This document shows positions 1 through 7,139 of a DNA stretch of 22,494 bases, in pieces; the first letter of the stretch is position 1, and each line of letters opens with the position of its first letter. The stretch spans positions 1 to 22,494 of the forward strand of contig DFBH01000026.1 of the NCBI GenBank assembly GCA_002366545.1. Reading direction: 5' to 3'. The stretch comes from Candidatus Oleimmundimicrobium americanum (GTDB lineage: Bacteria > Actinomycetota > Aquicultoria > UBA3085 > Oleimmundimicrobiaceae). The position numbers and the translations under genes were made by a program. The notes beneath the pieces are model-generated. The model was not told the origin of the DNA. It did not search any database and saw only the letters and a program-made list of their open reading frames with translations.

Positions 1-415
1 ACCGGTTGAAACCTTTGAGGAGAGCAAAAGGTTGTTATTAAAATCGAGAGGGAAATCAAAAGACATGGTTACCGTTTAATGATTGGCCGGAGGGGGAAGT
101 GTCTGCTAAGCGTGTAACCTTTACATAAGAGCAAACGATTTTGTTGGAAGATATGGCGGCGAGGAGTTCTTTGTTGTTTGCGTCGAGGCTGATATGGATG
201 AAGCCTTTCGCATTGCCGAGCGAATTCGCTCTGTGATTGAAAGATTAAGAATTAAAAATAAAAATGAGGATGTAGTCAAGTTTACTGTAAGTCTTGGTAT
301 TGCTCAGTACGACGGCTCAGAAACCTTCGATGAGTTGGTTAAAAGGGCGGATGATGCTCTCTATAAAGCCAAGGGTCGTGGGCGAAATCGGATTTGCAAA
401 GCCGATAAAAATTGA
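1..415 (+). pseudogene. Decayed GGDEF (diguanylate cyclase) gene, 3' part
   Basis: The 3' portion, from about 128, reads in one frame as the end of a GGDEF domain: RANDFVGRYGGEEF, with the GGEEF active site and an RxxD inhibitory site five residues before it, through to a GRGRNRIC tail and a TGA at 413. Upstream that frame stops at 107 (TAA). The preceding part of the domain (IEREIKRHGYRLMI, codons from 43) lies in another frame. The roughly 45 residues that normally separate these parts, including the metal-binding DxD region, are squeezed into about 45 bases, so there has been an internal deletion plus at least one frameshift. The 5' end is outside the window. No ribosome site precedes the ATG at 194, so a short 73-residue product is unlikely. 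The tail closely resembles that of the intact GGDEF gene at 11985-12836. The GGDEF identity is clear; that the whole gene is dead is inferred. Confidence 0.75.
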
Positions 416-777
416 AGTTTATGTTAAAGTAATAATGATAAGCTGTTTCTTTGAGCGAATGGCTGATCACGCTGTTGATATTGGAGAGTAGGTCCATACA
501 TGATTGGTAGTGAATTTTAGCACTCTTTCTAATTGCTCAATTTTTATGTGATTTTATCTCTGCGCGATTTTTTCTAAAAATCCCGTATTTCACATTATGA
601 TATCCAAGTGATGAGGTTGTTGAATTTTGTTATTGCCTGCATGTCGGCAGACAGGGCTTCGCCTCATCGTTAGACCTATACTAGGCAATGACGCGAAAAA
701 GCGTTCATTTGGCTATTATTCAACAGTCTTGTGACCCATAGTCATGATTTCATGAATTCCCATCAATCCCTTCTCAC
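416..777. other. Intergenic region with no gene found
   Basis: AT-rich spacer between the GGDEF relic and the Fur-family promoter. No convincing open frame with a ribosome site on either strand and no tRNA-like fold was seen. It contains a perfect AT-rich hairpin at 566-582 (7-bp arms, 3-base loop) without a T-tract, and a 58-bp element bounded by inverted ATTGCCT/AGGCAAT at 632-689. Confidence 0.6.
632..689. repeat. Short element with inverted ends ATTGCCT / AGGCAAT
   Basis: ATTGCCT at 632-638 is matched by its reverse complement AGGCAAT at 683-689. The interior is more GC-rich than its surroundings and holds a small GGGC-TTCG-CCTC hairpin. The CCTGC/GGCAG vocabulary resembles the GC-rich palindrome inserted in the repeat at 22259-22303. 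This may be a degenerate copy of a dispersed palindromic element; only one copy of this exact form is visible here. Confidence 0.35.
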
Positions 778-806
778 TTGACACAAGACTCTTTTTCGGG
801 TTAAAT
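778..806 (+). promoter_or_regulatory. Sigma-70-type promoter for the Fur-family operon
   Basis: A perfect TTGACA -35 box (778-783) is followed after exactly 17 bases by TTAAAT (801-806) as the -10 box. It ends just before the Fur-like palindrome at 808-824, so a repressor bound there would cover the start of transcription. Confidence 0.65.
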
Positions 807-807
807 A

Positions 808-824
808 ATAATGAGAACCATTAT
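808..824. promoter_or_regulatory. Fur-box-like operator
   Basis: ATAATG and CATTAT form 6-bp inverted arms around a 5-bp centre. The element resembles the core of the Fur box consensus (GATAATGATAATCATTATC). It lies directly after the -10 box and covers the ATG at 811, which argues that this ATG is leader rather than start and that the regulator represses its own operon. Which metal or peroxide signal is sensed cannot be read from the site. Confidence 0.6.
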
Positions 825-840
825 CAAAAGGAGATTTGCA

Positions 841-1293
841 ATGCATGGTCCAAGATGGAGAAATAATTTTGAAGAACGCGGTTATAGAATAACTGCCTCA
901 AGGAGTGCTATTTTAGACGTTTTAAGTAAAAAGCGTTGTCATCTAACTGCCGAAGATGTCTTTTTTGAAGTGAGAAAAATACAAAAAGGGATAGGTATTG
1001 CAACCGTTTATAGGACATTAGACCTTCTGGTGCAGATGGGTTTGGTTTGTAAGTTCGATTTTGGTGATGGTAGAGCCAGGTATGAGCTTGCCTCTGGCGA
1101 AAAAGGGCATCATCACCACCTTATATGTAGAAATTGCGGTCGGATAATTAATTATGATGATTTTTTAACCGAGGAAACCGGCCTTGTTAAAAAGATAGAG
1201 AAGGAATTGAGTCAAAAACATAGTTTTGAGATAGATGCTCATCAACTGGATTTTTATGGTTTGTGCAAGGATTGTCAAAAGGAGGTGAAATAA
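841..1293 (+). CDS. Fur-family metal- or peroxide-responsive repressor
   Basis: A 150-residue protein with the Fur layout: an N-terminal winged helix (FEERGYRITASRSAIL, then GIATVYRTLDLL as recognition helix), then a metal-binding dimerisation domain with HHHHLICRNCG and a C-terminal CKDC, the two CxxC pairs of the structural zinc site. The start at 841 is preferred because AAAAGGAGA lies 7-8 bases upstream; the in-frame ATG at 811 sits inside the operator. The residue aligned with PerR Asp104 (eight after the first zinc Cys) is Asn, and the residue aligned with PerR Asp85 is Glu (RYEL), so the regulatory site is not a textbook PerR site. It is the first gene of an apparent operon, with the next start one base after its stop. 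Fur, PerR or Zur cannot be decided from sequence alone. Confidence 0.9.
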   Translation: MHGPRWRNNFEERGYRITASRSAILDVLSKKRCHLTAEDVFFEVRKIQKGIGIATVYRTLDLLVQMGLVCKFDFGDGRARYELASGEKGHHHHLICRNCGRIINYDDFLTEETGLVKKIEKELSQKHSFEIDAHQLDFYGLCKDCQKEVK

Positions 1294-1533
1294 ATGCCAG
1301 GATTTAATGGAACGGGACCAAGGGGCGAAGGGCCAATGACGGGTGGCGCAAGAGGATATTGCGCACTACCGTATGAAGGCTATGCTGCCTCAGGGATTGA
1401 TCGTCCTGTTGGGCCGATGCCTTCGTTGCTTGGCGCGCCAAGGCTGTATTCATACGCAAGGCCTCGCTTAGGTCTCGGTTTTCGTCGAGGCGGAGGTTTT
1501 GGACGCCGAGGTGGTTGTGGAAGACGGTTTTAA
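1294..1533 (+). CDS. DUF5320-family Gly/Arg-rich small protein (short form)
   Basis: A 79-residue protein opening with the DUF5320 signature MPGFNGTGPRGEGPMTGG. It then carries a Tyr/Pro-rich middle and a Gly/Arg-rich tail ending GGCGRRF. It lacks the C-terminal coiled coil of the next gene. Its ribosome site AAAGGAGGTG overlaps the end of the Fur gene, so the two are almost certainly co-translated. The family is common beside NifX-like and MinD-type iron-sulfur ATPase genes in anaerobes; its function is unknown. Two Cys, one in ARGYCAL and one in GGCGRR, could bind metal, but nothing proves this. Confidence 0.8.
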   Translation: MPGFNGTGPRGEGPMTGGARGYCALPYEGYAASGIDRPVGPMPSLLGAPRLYSYARPRLGLGFRRGGGFGRRGGCGRRF

Positions 1534-1561
1534 ACTTATTTAATTATAGGAGTTGATTTTT

Positions 1562-1891
1562 ATGCCTGGATTCAATGGAACGGGACCAAGAGGTGAAGGG
1601 CCCATGACGGGTGGGGGACGAGGGAATTGCTCACCATCTTACGGAGCAGGTTATCCAAGAAGGCCTCGCGAAGGTTTTGCACCGGGAGGCAGAGGATATA
1701 GAAATATGTATTACGCAACGGGCCAGCCGGGTTGGGCACGCTTTGGCTACAGCCCTGGCCGGGGTCAAGAGGGGATGGTTCCCCGGGAGCCGAAAACAGA
1801 AAAAGATATTCTTAAGGAAGAGGCAGGTTTGTTGAAAGAGCGTTTAGATATGGTAGAGAAACGTCTCGACGAAATCAACAAGAAGGAATAA
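1562..1891 (+). CDS. DUF5320-family protein with C-terminal coiled coil
   Basis: A 109-residue protein. Residues 1-18 match those of the preceding gene (MPGFNGTGPRGEGPMTGG), and the first 54 bases are close to identical, so the pair is a tandem duplication. The middle is Gly/Pro/Arg/Tyr-rich. The last 30 residues or so (from KTEKDILKEE) form a charged heptad-type coiled coil, usual for DUF5320 and probably oligomerising. ATG 1562 is chosen because AGGAG at 1548-1552 is nine bases upstream; the in-frame TTG at 1553 abuts the ribosome site and is too close. Function is unknown; the context suggests a role with the Fur-controlled metal or iron-sulfur proteins. Confidence 0.8.
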   Translation: MPGFNGTGPRGEGPMTGGGRGNCSPSYGAGYPRRPREGFAPGGRGYRNMYYATGQPGWARFGYSPGRGQEGMVPREPKTEKDILKEEAGLLKERLDMVEKRLDEINKKE

Positions 1892-1956
1892 CTTGTATTG
1901 TGGCTATGGTTTTTTGTTGGCAAGGAATCATAGCTCTCGATGAGGAGGTAATGCTT

Positions 1957-2181
1957 GTGGGGTCAAGAAAGGGTCGTCGAGAAAAAGAAGAAGCGAGAGA
2001 AGATATAGTACCGAAAAAGAGCGATGTTGCGGAGCTTGGGCCCGCGGTTGAATTAAACAAGAGTTATTCCAAATCGGATGTTGTGGTTGAGATCGCTCAA
2101 ATGATAATTGATGTTGTAAGGTTCGGACAGAGAATTTCTCAATTTTTCCGTTCGTATTTAAAGAAAAGACCACTCACTTAA
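1957..2181 (+). CDS. Small hypothetical protein
   Basis: A 74-residue protein of unrecognised family. The N-terminal half is highly charged (GSRKGRREKEEARED) and the C-terminal half has an amphipathic stretch (VVVEIAQMIIDVVRF) followed by basic residues. GTG 1957 is chosen because GAGGAGG (1942-1948) is eight bases upstream; the ATG at 1951 is only two bases from it. It lies in line with the DUF5320 genes and is followed 24 bases later by the NifX-like gene. The good ribosome site and position in the operon support it as a real gene; nothing indicates a function. Confidence 0.5.
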   Translation: MGSRKGRREKEEAREDIVPKKSDVAELGPAVELNKSYSKSDVVVEIAQMIIDVVRFGQRISQFFRSYLKKRPLT

Positions 2182-2205
2182 TTTGAGTAAAAGGGGGAGA
2201 TTTTT

Positions 2206-2643
2206 TTGAAGATAGCGGTAAGTTCGACGGGACCAGACATAAATTCCTCCATTGACCCACGTTTCGGCCGGTGTCAATACTTTGTTTTTGTTGATACCGA
2301 AACGATGGATTTTAAAGCCACCGAAAACCCAAATATCATGGGCGTAAGCGGCGTAGGTATTCAGTCAGCTCAGTTTATGGCCGAAAGGGGTGTAAAGGCG
2401 GTTTTAACGGGAAACTGCGGACCAAATGCTTTCTCTTCTCTTCAAGCCGCTGGGATTGAAGTGATAACAGGTGTTGCCGGGACGATTAAAGAAGTTGTTG
2501 AAAAGTTTAAAGCGGGTGAACTCAAGTCAACGGCTCAGGCAAATGTCGGCCCTTATTTTAAGCCGGGCCAAGGAGCGACGAAGTTTCCCGGAGGGGGTCG
2601 CGGCGGTGGAATGGGACACGGGAAGGGTCGTGGAAGATTTTAA
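2206..2643 (+). CDS. NifX/NifB-type dinitrogenase cofactor-like protein
   Basis: A 145-residue protein of the dinitrogenase iron-molybdenum cofactor biosynthesis (NifX/NifB C-terminal, MTH1175-like) family. Residues 1-110 show the RNase-H-like fold signature: MKIAVSSTG start, DPRFGRCQYFVFVDTE, GVGIQSAQFMAERGVKAVLTGNCGPNAF and AGIEVI. The last 25 residues are Gly/Arg/Lys-rich, ending GRGRF. The start is TTG 2206 with AAGGGGGAGA just upstream. Family members bind iron-sulfur or molybdenum clusters; stand-alone copies beside DUF5320 genes occur in many non-nitrogen-fixing anaerobes and their exact role is unsettled. No nif genes are in the window, so nitrogen fixation should not be inferred. The stop overlaps the next start (TAATG). 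Confidence 0.85.
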   Translation: MKIAVSSTGPDINSSIDPRFGRCQYFVFVDTETMDFKATENPNIMGVSGVGIQSAQFMAERGVKAVLTGNCGPNAFSSLQAAGIEVITGVAGTIKEVVEKFKAGELKSTAQANVGPYFKPGQGATKFPGGGRGGGMGHGKGRGRF

Positions 2644-3572
2644 TGAAGTATGTCTACGGTCCTGTCCCTTCCAGAAGATTAGGGTTCTCGCTTGGTGTCG
2701 ATATAATTCCCTTCAAAATATGCAGTTATGATTGTGTTTATTGCCAGCTTGGCGAAACCACTTTAAAGACGGTTGAGCGGAAAGCATATATTTCTTCTCA
2801 AGATGTTTTAGAAGAATTAGCTCTTTTTTTATCTGAATTTAAGGGACAAATTGATTACATTACTTTTTCCGGGAGCGGGGAACCCACATTAAACAGCGAG
2901 TTAGGAAAGATGATAAGGGAAGTTAAAAATTTAACCCCCATTCCGGTTGCCGTGCTCACGAACGGTTCTCTTCTGTTTCGCGAGGATGTTCAAGAAGATT
3001 TAATGGAGGCCGATGTCGTGTTTCCATCTTTGGACGCGGTTACGCCTTCGATTTTTAAAGCGGTAAATGTGCCTTGTTCATCTCTTAAAATAGGGGATAT
3101 TATCGAAGGACTGCGTTCTTTCATCAGAGAATTTAAGGGCGAAGTTTGGCTGGAGGTTCTTTTTTGCCGAGGGATAAACGATGGCGAAAAGGAGCTCGAG
3201 AGAATTAAAGAAGCTGTGGGATTGATAAAACCCAATAAGGTTCAGTTAAATACAGTCGTAAGACCGCCGGGTGGCAGAGAGGTTCATCCTCTTAATTATG
3301 CGGAATTAGAAATCGCAAGAGAAATTATCGGGAATGATTGCGAGATTATAGCTGATTTTAAGGGTATATCTGAGGGATTGTTTATAAAAGATGTTAAAGA
3401 AGAAGAAGTTTTAGCTCTTCTCAGACGAAGGCCTTGCACGATTGGAGATATTTCAAAAGTTTTAGGGGCTAATAGGTTGGAATTGATTAAGTATATTGAA
3501 ATGCTAAATAAAAAAGGCAAATTAAAAAGCATTACTAAAGACGGAAAAATATATTATTATTCTAAGGGCTAA
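2643..3572 (+). CDS. Radical SAM protein (COG0731-like)
   Basis: A 309-residue protein. It opens with the subgroup signature KYVYGPVPSRRLGFSLGVD and has the radical SAM cluster motif CSYDCVYC (Cys27, Cys31, Cys34), which binds a [4Fe-4S] cluster that cleaves S-adenosylmethionine. YITFSGSGEPTLN matches the SAM-binding GGE-like strand. The last 70 residues or so (VLALLRRRPCTIGDISKVLG onward) look like a winged helix, often found in this group. The substrate is unknown. The start ATG overlaps the stop of the NifX-like gene by one base, indicating translational coupling and a shared task, perhaps in cofactor or metal-cluster chemistry; that last step is inference. Confidence 0.85.
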   Translation: MKYVYGPVPSRRLGFSLGVDIIPFKICSYDCVYCQLGETTLKTVERKAYISSQDVLEELALFLSEFKGQIDYITFSGSGEPTLNSELGKMIREVKNLTPIPVAVLTNGSLLFREDVQEDLMEADVVFPSLDAVTPSIFKAVNVPCSSLKIGDIIEGLRSFIREFKGEVWLEVLFCRGINDGEKELERIKEAVGLIKPNKVQLNTVVRPPGGREVHPLNYAELEIAREIIGNDCEIIADFKGISEGLFIKDVKEEEVLALLRRRPCTIGDISKVLGANRLELIKYIEMLNKKGKLKSITKDGKIYYYSKG

Positions 3573-3609
3573 AAAAGTAACTTAAAAATTTCACTAAAGG
3601 AGAATTTAA

Positions 3610-4491
3610 TTGAAGACATGTTTGGACTGCATTTCGTGTTTTTTTAGACAGGCCTTGGAAGCTTCCAGAATGGTTTCCGATGATGAAGCTCTTCATAAAG
3701 AAGTTTTGCAGGAAGTGGCCAAGGAGTTTTCAAATATTTGTCTTGATGAATCACCTCCTTCGGTGTCGAGAAAGATTCACAAGATAGTTCGGGATTTGAC
3801 GGGTAGCTTGGACCCGTATAAAGAAGTTAAAGACAAATATAATCAGATGGCTCTGGGGCTTTATCCTCAACTAAGAGAAAAAGTTTTAAATTCGGCGGAT
3901 CCTCTTCTTACCTCAATAAGAATGGTCATCGCGGGAAACATCATCGATTTTGGGGTTGGGAATTCTTTTGATGTTGAAAAGGAAATTAAAGAGGCTTTTC
4001 ATAAAGAATTTGCCACGCTCGACTACTCTATATTTTGCGATTTTATCGAAGACACTGAAGAAGTACTTTATCTGGGTGATAACGCTGGGGAAGTCGTGTT
4101 TGACCGTCTTTTGGTCGAGGTCATCGAAAGCATGGGTAAGAGAGTAGTTTATGCGGTGCGGGGCGCGCCCATCATAAATGACGCCACGCTGGATGATGCC
4201 AGAGAGTGCGGAATTCACAACGATGTAACCGAGCTGATTTCAACTGGCTCTGATGCGCCGGCCACTGTTCTTGAACTTTGCTCCCCTGATTTTATCGAGC
4301 GGTTCAATGGTGCCAAGATGATAATAAGCAAAGGCCAGGGTAATTTCGAAGCTCTATCGGGTGAAAAAAGGCCAATCTTCTTTCTTTTTAAAGTGAAATG
4401 CCCCGTGGTTGCCGAGAATATTAATCACGAAGTTGGCGACATGGTTTTATCCAGAGGACAATCCTTTGGATTAATGGGTCAGAAGCTTTAA
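3610..4491 (+). CDS. DUF89 / ARMT1-like damage-control phosphatase
   Basis: A 293-residue protein. The N-terminus has MKTCLDCISCFFRQAL, with Cys4, Cys7 and Cys10 as in the prokaryotic DUF89 group. The metal-binding core is LGDNAGEVVFDRLL at roughly 155-168 and APIINDATLDDA further on; the Asp and Asn residues of these motifs hold the divalent metal in family structures. A later NFEALSG/KCPVVAEN segment also fits. The family hydrolyses phosphate from damaged or overflow sugar and cofactor phosphates; the substrate here is unknown. TTG 3610 is the start, with AAAGGAG upstream. It follows the radical SAM gene by 37 bases and is probably the last gene of the operon, as a terminator follows. Confidence 0.85.
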   Translation: MKTCLDCISCFFRQALEASRMVSDDEALHKEVLQEVAKEFSNICLDESPPSVSRKIHKIVRDLTGSLDPYKEVKDKYNQMALGLYPQLREKVLNSADPLLTSIRMVIAGNIIDFGVGNSFDVEKEIKEAFHKEFATLDYSIFCDFIEDTEEVLYLGDNAGEVVFDRLLVEVIESMGKRVVYAVRGAPIINDATLDDARECGIHNDVTELISTGSDAPATVLELCSPDFIERFNGAKMIISKGQGNFEALSGEKRPIFFLFKVKCPVVAENINHEVGDMVLSRGQSFGLMGQKL

Positions 4492-4525
4492 AATAAGCAC
4501 AAAATATGGCGCTTAAAAGCAGTTT

Positions 4526-4563
4526 ACCAGGGCAAGTTTTTGCTCTGGTTTTCTTGTTTTTTT
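4526..4563 (+). terminator. Intrinsic terminator after the DUF89 gene
   Basis: ACCAGGGC (4526-4533) pairs with GCTCTGGT (4542-4549), with one G-U type wobble, over an eight-base loop. A T-rich run (4549-4563) follows. It sits 35 bases past the DUF89 stop and would end the Fur-headed operon. Confidence 0.7.
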
Positions 4564-4667
4564 AAGAGCTACTATTATTGGCGCAAGCTCTTCTGTTAAA
4601 ATACGTTAATTAGTTTAATTGCTTACCGATAAAGATCCAAAAGTATTGTTGGGGCTGATGCGTTCTT

Positions 4668-6923
4668 ATGAAGAATAAAATCAAAGGGAAACTGAAAAGA
4701 AATGTGGGTTTTATGTCTGCGGTTTCCATAAGTATGGGGACGATGATAGGGGCCGGCATTTTTGTTCTTCCGGGGATTGCTATATCGGAGGCGGGGAGCG
4801 GTGCCATAATTTCCTTTGCAATTGCCGGGCTAATTGCTCTAACCGCTGCTTTATCGGCAAGCGAACTTGTGTCGGGTATGCCTAAGGCCGGCGGAAGCTA
4901 TCACATTATTAATCGGAGCTTAGGGCCGGCCATCGGTTCTGTAGCGGGTTGGGGAAGCTGGGTAGGTCTGGTTTTTAAAGGCTCTTTTGCCGTAGTTGGT
5001 TTTGCTTATTATTTTGCACTTTTTGTTCACTTACCCGTGGTTCCTGTGGCAATAGCGGCAATTGTTTTTTTGACTTTCATAAATGTCGTGGGAGCGAAGG
5101 AAAGTGGAAACACCCAAGTTCTAATGGTAATCGGGTTGCTGATTATATTGGTCGTTTTTACCGGTTGGGGTCTTTCTGAAGTTAATTTTTCTAATTATAA
5201 ACCCCTTCTTCCATATGGTTGGGATTCTGTTTTTACGGTGGCCGGTCTGGTTTTTGTTTCTTACGTCGGGCTTATAAAAGTTTTGGCAATAGCTGAAGAA
5301 ATAAAGAACCCTCGAGAAACAATTCCCAAAGCAATTATCCTGTCTACAATTATGATTATTCTCCTTTACATTTTGGTAATGTTTGTGATTGCGGGGGTTG
5401 CTCCCCACGGGTTTTTTGCGGGGACGGAGACTCCTGTTGTGGAGGCGGCCAAGATTTTTATGGGTGATATCGGTATGACAATTTTGGCTTTTGCCGGTCT
5501 TTTGGCGACTTTCTCTACGGGAAACGCTGTAATTTTATGTTCACCGAGGTATTTGTTTGCAATGAGCCGAGATGGATTAATACCTGATTGGCTGAGTGAA
5601 GTTCACGGCAGATTTTATACGCCATATAAATCTATTCTTGTAACTGCGGGGGCAATGATTTTATTGGTTCTTTTTGTCGATGTTATCGGTTTGGCGGAGC
5701 TTGCCAGCGCTTTTAACTTGGTGCTCTTTTCACTCATCAACGTCTCGGTAATATTAATGAGAGTCAACAAACCCCTCTGGTTTAAACCCTCGTTCAGGTC
5801 TCCGGGCTATCCCTTGGTACAGATTATAGGAACGATTGCCTCTTTGAGTTTAATACCGGCGATGGGAGCAATGCCAACGATTGCAGCCCTCCTGTTCATT
5901 TTTGGTGGCTTGGGCTGGTATTATCTGTGGGGTAGAGACAGGGTAGAAAATAAGAGCGTGGCTTTGGATATCTCCAGGGGTCTAAGAGCCAGGATGGCGT
6001 TGCGAAGAATGGATGAAATTAAAAACAGTCCGGTTGATGAAGGACATTACAAGATTTTGCTTCCGCTTAGAGGGACAAAATATAGTAAACACTTAATCTC
6101 CATAGCGTGTGCAATTGCTAAAAAAAGGAATGGGAGAATTTTGGCCGTAAAAATGATGAAGTTATCTCCCTCAGTTTCTTTCTCTTCACGAATGGGGATG
6201 TTGGGGGACGAACTAAGAGAGACCGAAGAGATGTTGAACCAAATTGTTGAGGACTGCCGGGGATTGGGTGTTGAGGCCGAAGCCACATTAATTTCTTCTT
6301 ATTCTCCAAAGAAAGACATATTAGAGCTGGCCGAAAAAGAAGGTTGTAATCTGATGGTGCTTGAATGGAAGGGGAAACTTGGAAGGGTTAAGGTGCTGGA
6401 AAACGTGGAAGAGTGGGTTATGCAGCATGCTTCTTGCGACGTTGTGGCATTTAAAGATAATAAGGGAATAAAAGAGATAAATAAAGTGTTGGTGTCAACC
6501 CCCATCGGACCGTATGCGGAGTTTACTGTTTCAATTGCAGGCAGTATTGCTGAATTTGTCGGTGCCAAGATTTCTTTCTTTAGGGTTATAAACCCAAGGG
6601 CCAATAAGGAAGAGGTTGAAATAATTGAAGATTACCAAAACAAACTTGCAAATGTGTCTGGTGTATCGGCCGGGACGGGAAGTCGTAAAAGTTCAAAAGT
6701 AGCTGAGGAGATAGTTTGCGAAACGGAAAACTACGATTTTGTGGTTATGTCCGCTTCAGGCGATTGGGTTTTTAAGAGCATTATTTTTGGCTCATTATCC
6801 GATGAGGTTATTAGAAAAGCTAAAAGTTCCGTCATTGTAGTTAGAAAAGGGGTATCAAAGCGTGAAAGCTGGTTTAGAAGGATTAAATATACCATCTGGA
6901 AACCATCGAGATTTAACTGGTAA
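4668..6923 (+). CDS. APC-superfamily amino acid permease fused to two universal stress (USP) domains
   Basis: A 751-residue membrane protein. Residues 1-430 or so form about twelve transmembrane segments of the amino acid-polyamine-organocation family, with the substrate-binding SMGTMIGAGIFVLPG in helix 1 and the helix 2-3 region GMPKAGGSYHIINRSLGP. After a basic linker come two cytoplasmic UspA-like folds: about 450-605 (HYKILLPLRGTKYSKHL start) and about 606-735 (INKVLVSTPIGPYAE start, ending IFGSLSDEVIRKAKSSVIVVRKG). Only the second keeps a typical USP closing motif; neither shows a complete ATP-binding G-2x-G-9x-G(S/T). This fusion is known in archaea and many bacteria, where the USP part is thought to regulate transport. 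The substrate is not predictable. It stands alone between terminators and has a weak ribosome site at ATG 4668. Confidence 0.9.
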   Translation: MKNKIKGKLKRNVGFMSAVSISMGTMIGAGIFVLPGIAISEAGSGAIISFAIAGLIALTAALSASELVSGMPKAGGSYHIINRSLGPAIGSVAGWGSWVGLVFKGSFAVVGFAYYFALFVHLPVVPVAIAAIVFLTFINVVGAKESGNTQVLMVIGLLIILVVFTGWGLSEVNFSNYKPLLPYGWDSVFTVAGLVFVSYVGLIKVLAIAEEIKNPRETIPKAIILSTIMIILLYILVMFVIAGVAPHGFFAGTETPVVEAAKIFMGDIGMTILAFAGLLATFSTGNAVILCSPRYLFAMSRDGLIPDWLSEVHGRFYTPYKSILVTAGAMILLVLFVDVIGLAELASAFNLVLFSLINVSVILMRVNKPLWFKPSFRSPGYPLVQIIGTIASLSLIPAMGAMPTIAALLFIFGGLGWYYLWGRDRVENKSVALDISRGLRARMALRRMDEIKNSPVDEGHYKILLPLRGTKYSKHLISIACAIAKKRNGRILAVKMMKLSPSVSFSSRMGMLGDELRETEEMLNQIVEDCRGLGVEAEATLISSYSPKKDILELAEKEGCNLMVLEWKGKLGRVKVLENVEEWVMQHASCDVVAFKDNKGIKEINKVLVSTPIGPYAEFTVSIAGSIAEFVGAKISFFRVINPRANKEEVEIIEDYQNKLANVSGVSAGTGSRKSSKVAEEIVCETENYDFVVMSASGDWVFKSIIFGSLSDEVIRKAKSSVIVVRKGVSKRESWFRRIKYTIWKPSRFNW

Positions 6924-6968
6924 TAGAAGTGAAGATGTGATGGGAAGATTAAGAGGAAAAAAACCAAA

Positions 6969-6998
6969 GGTAAGGTAGCTTACCCCCTCTTCTTATTT
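6969..6998 (+). terminator. Possible weak terminator after the transporter gene
   Basis: GGTAAG (6969-6974) and CTTACC (6979-6984) form a 6-bp stem over a GTAG loop, followed by a mixed C/T tract rather than a clean T run. The position 45 bases past the stop is right, but the hairpin is weak. Confidence 0.35.
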
Positions 6999-7004
6999 GA
7001 AATT

Positions 7005-7033
7005 TTGGACATCTTTTTATGTTTGGCTAAAGA
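7005..7033 (+). promoter_or_regulatory. Possible promoter for the membrane protein - hypAB group
   Basis: TTGGAC (7005-7010), a 17-base spacer, then TAAAGA (7028-7033). Each box has mismatches to consensus; the spacing and the position about 107 bases before the next gene make it plausible only. Confidence 0.3.
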
Positions 7034-7139
7034 GTTTTAATTTGTTTTAAGGTTAATTTCTCCAGATTGGAATTAGTCAGAATAGGGCGCACACTCTGGC
7101 TGCTTACTTTTCTTAAGTGATGATGGTAAAAAGGATGCC

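Noticed and set aside
566..582. Terminator at the AT-rich hairpin
   Set aside because: The stem is almost entirely A-T and no T-tract follows it.
2206..2643. Evidence for nitrogen fixation from the NifX-like protein
   Set aside because: Stand-alone members of this family are widespread in organisms without nitrogenase, and no nifHDK genes are present in the window.
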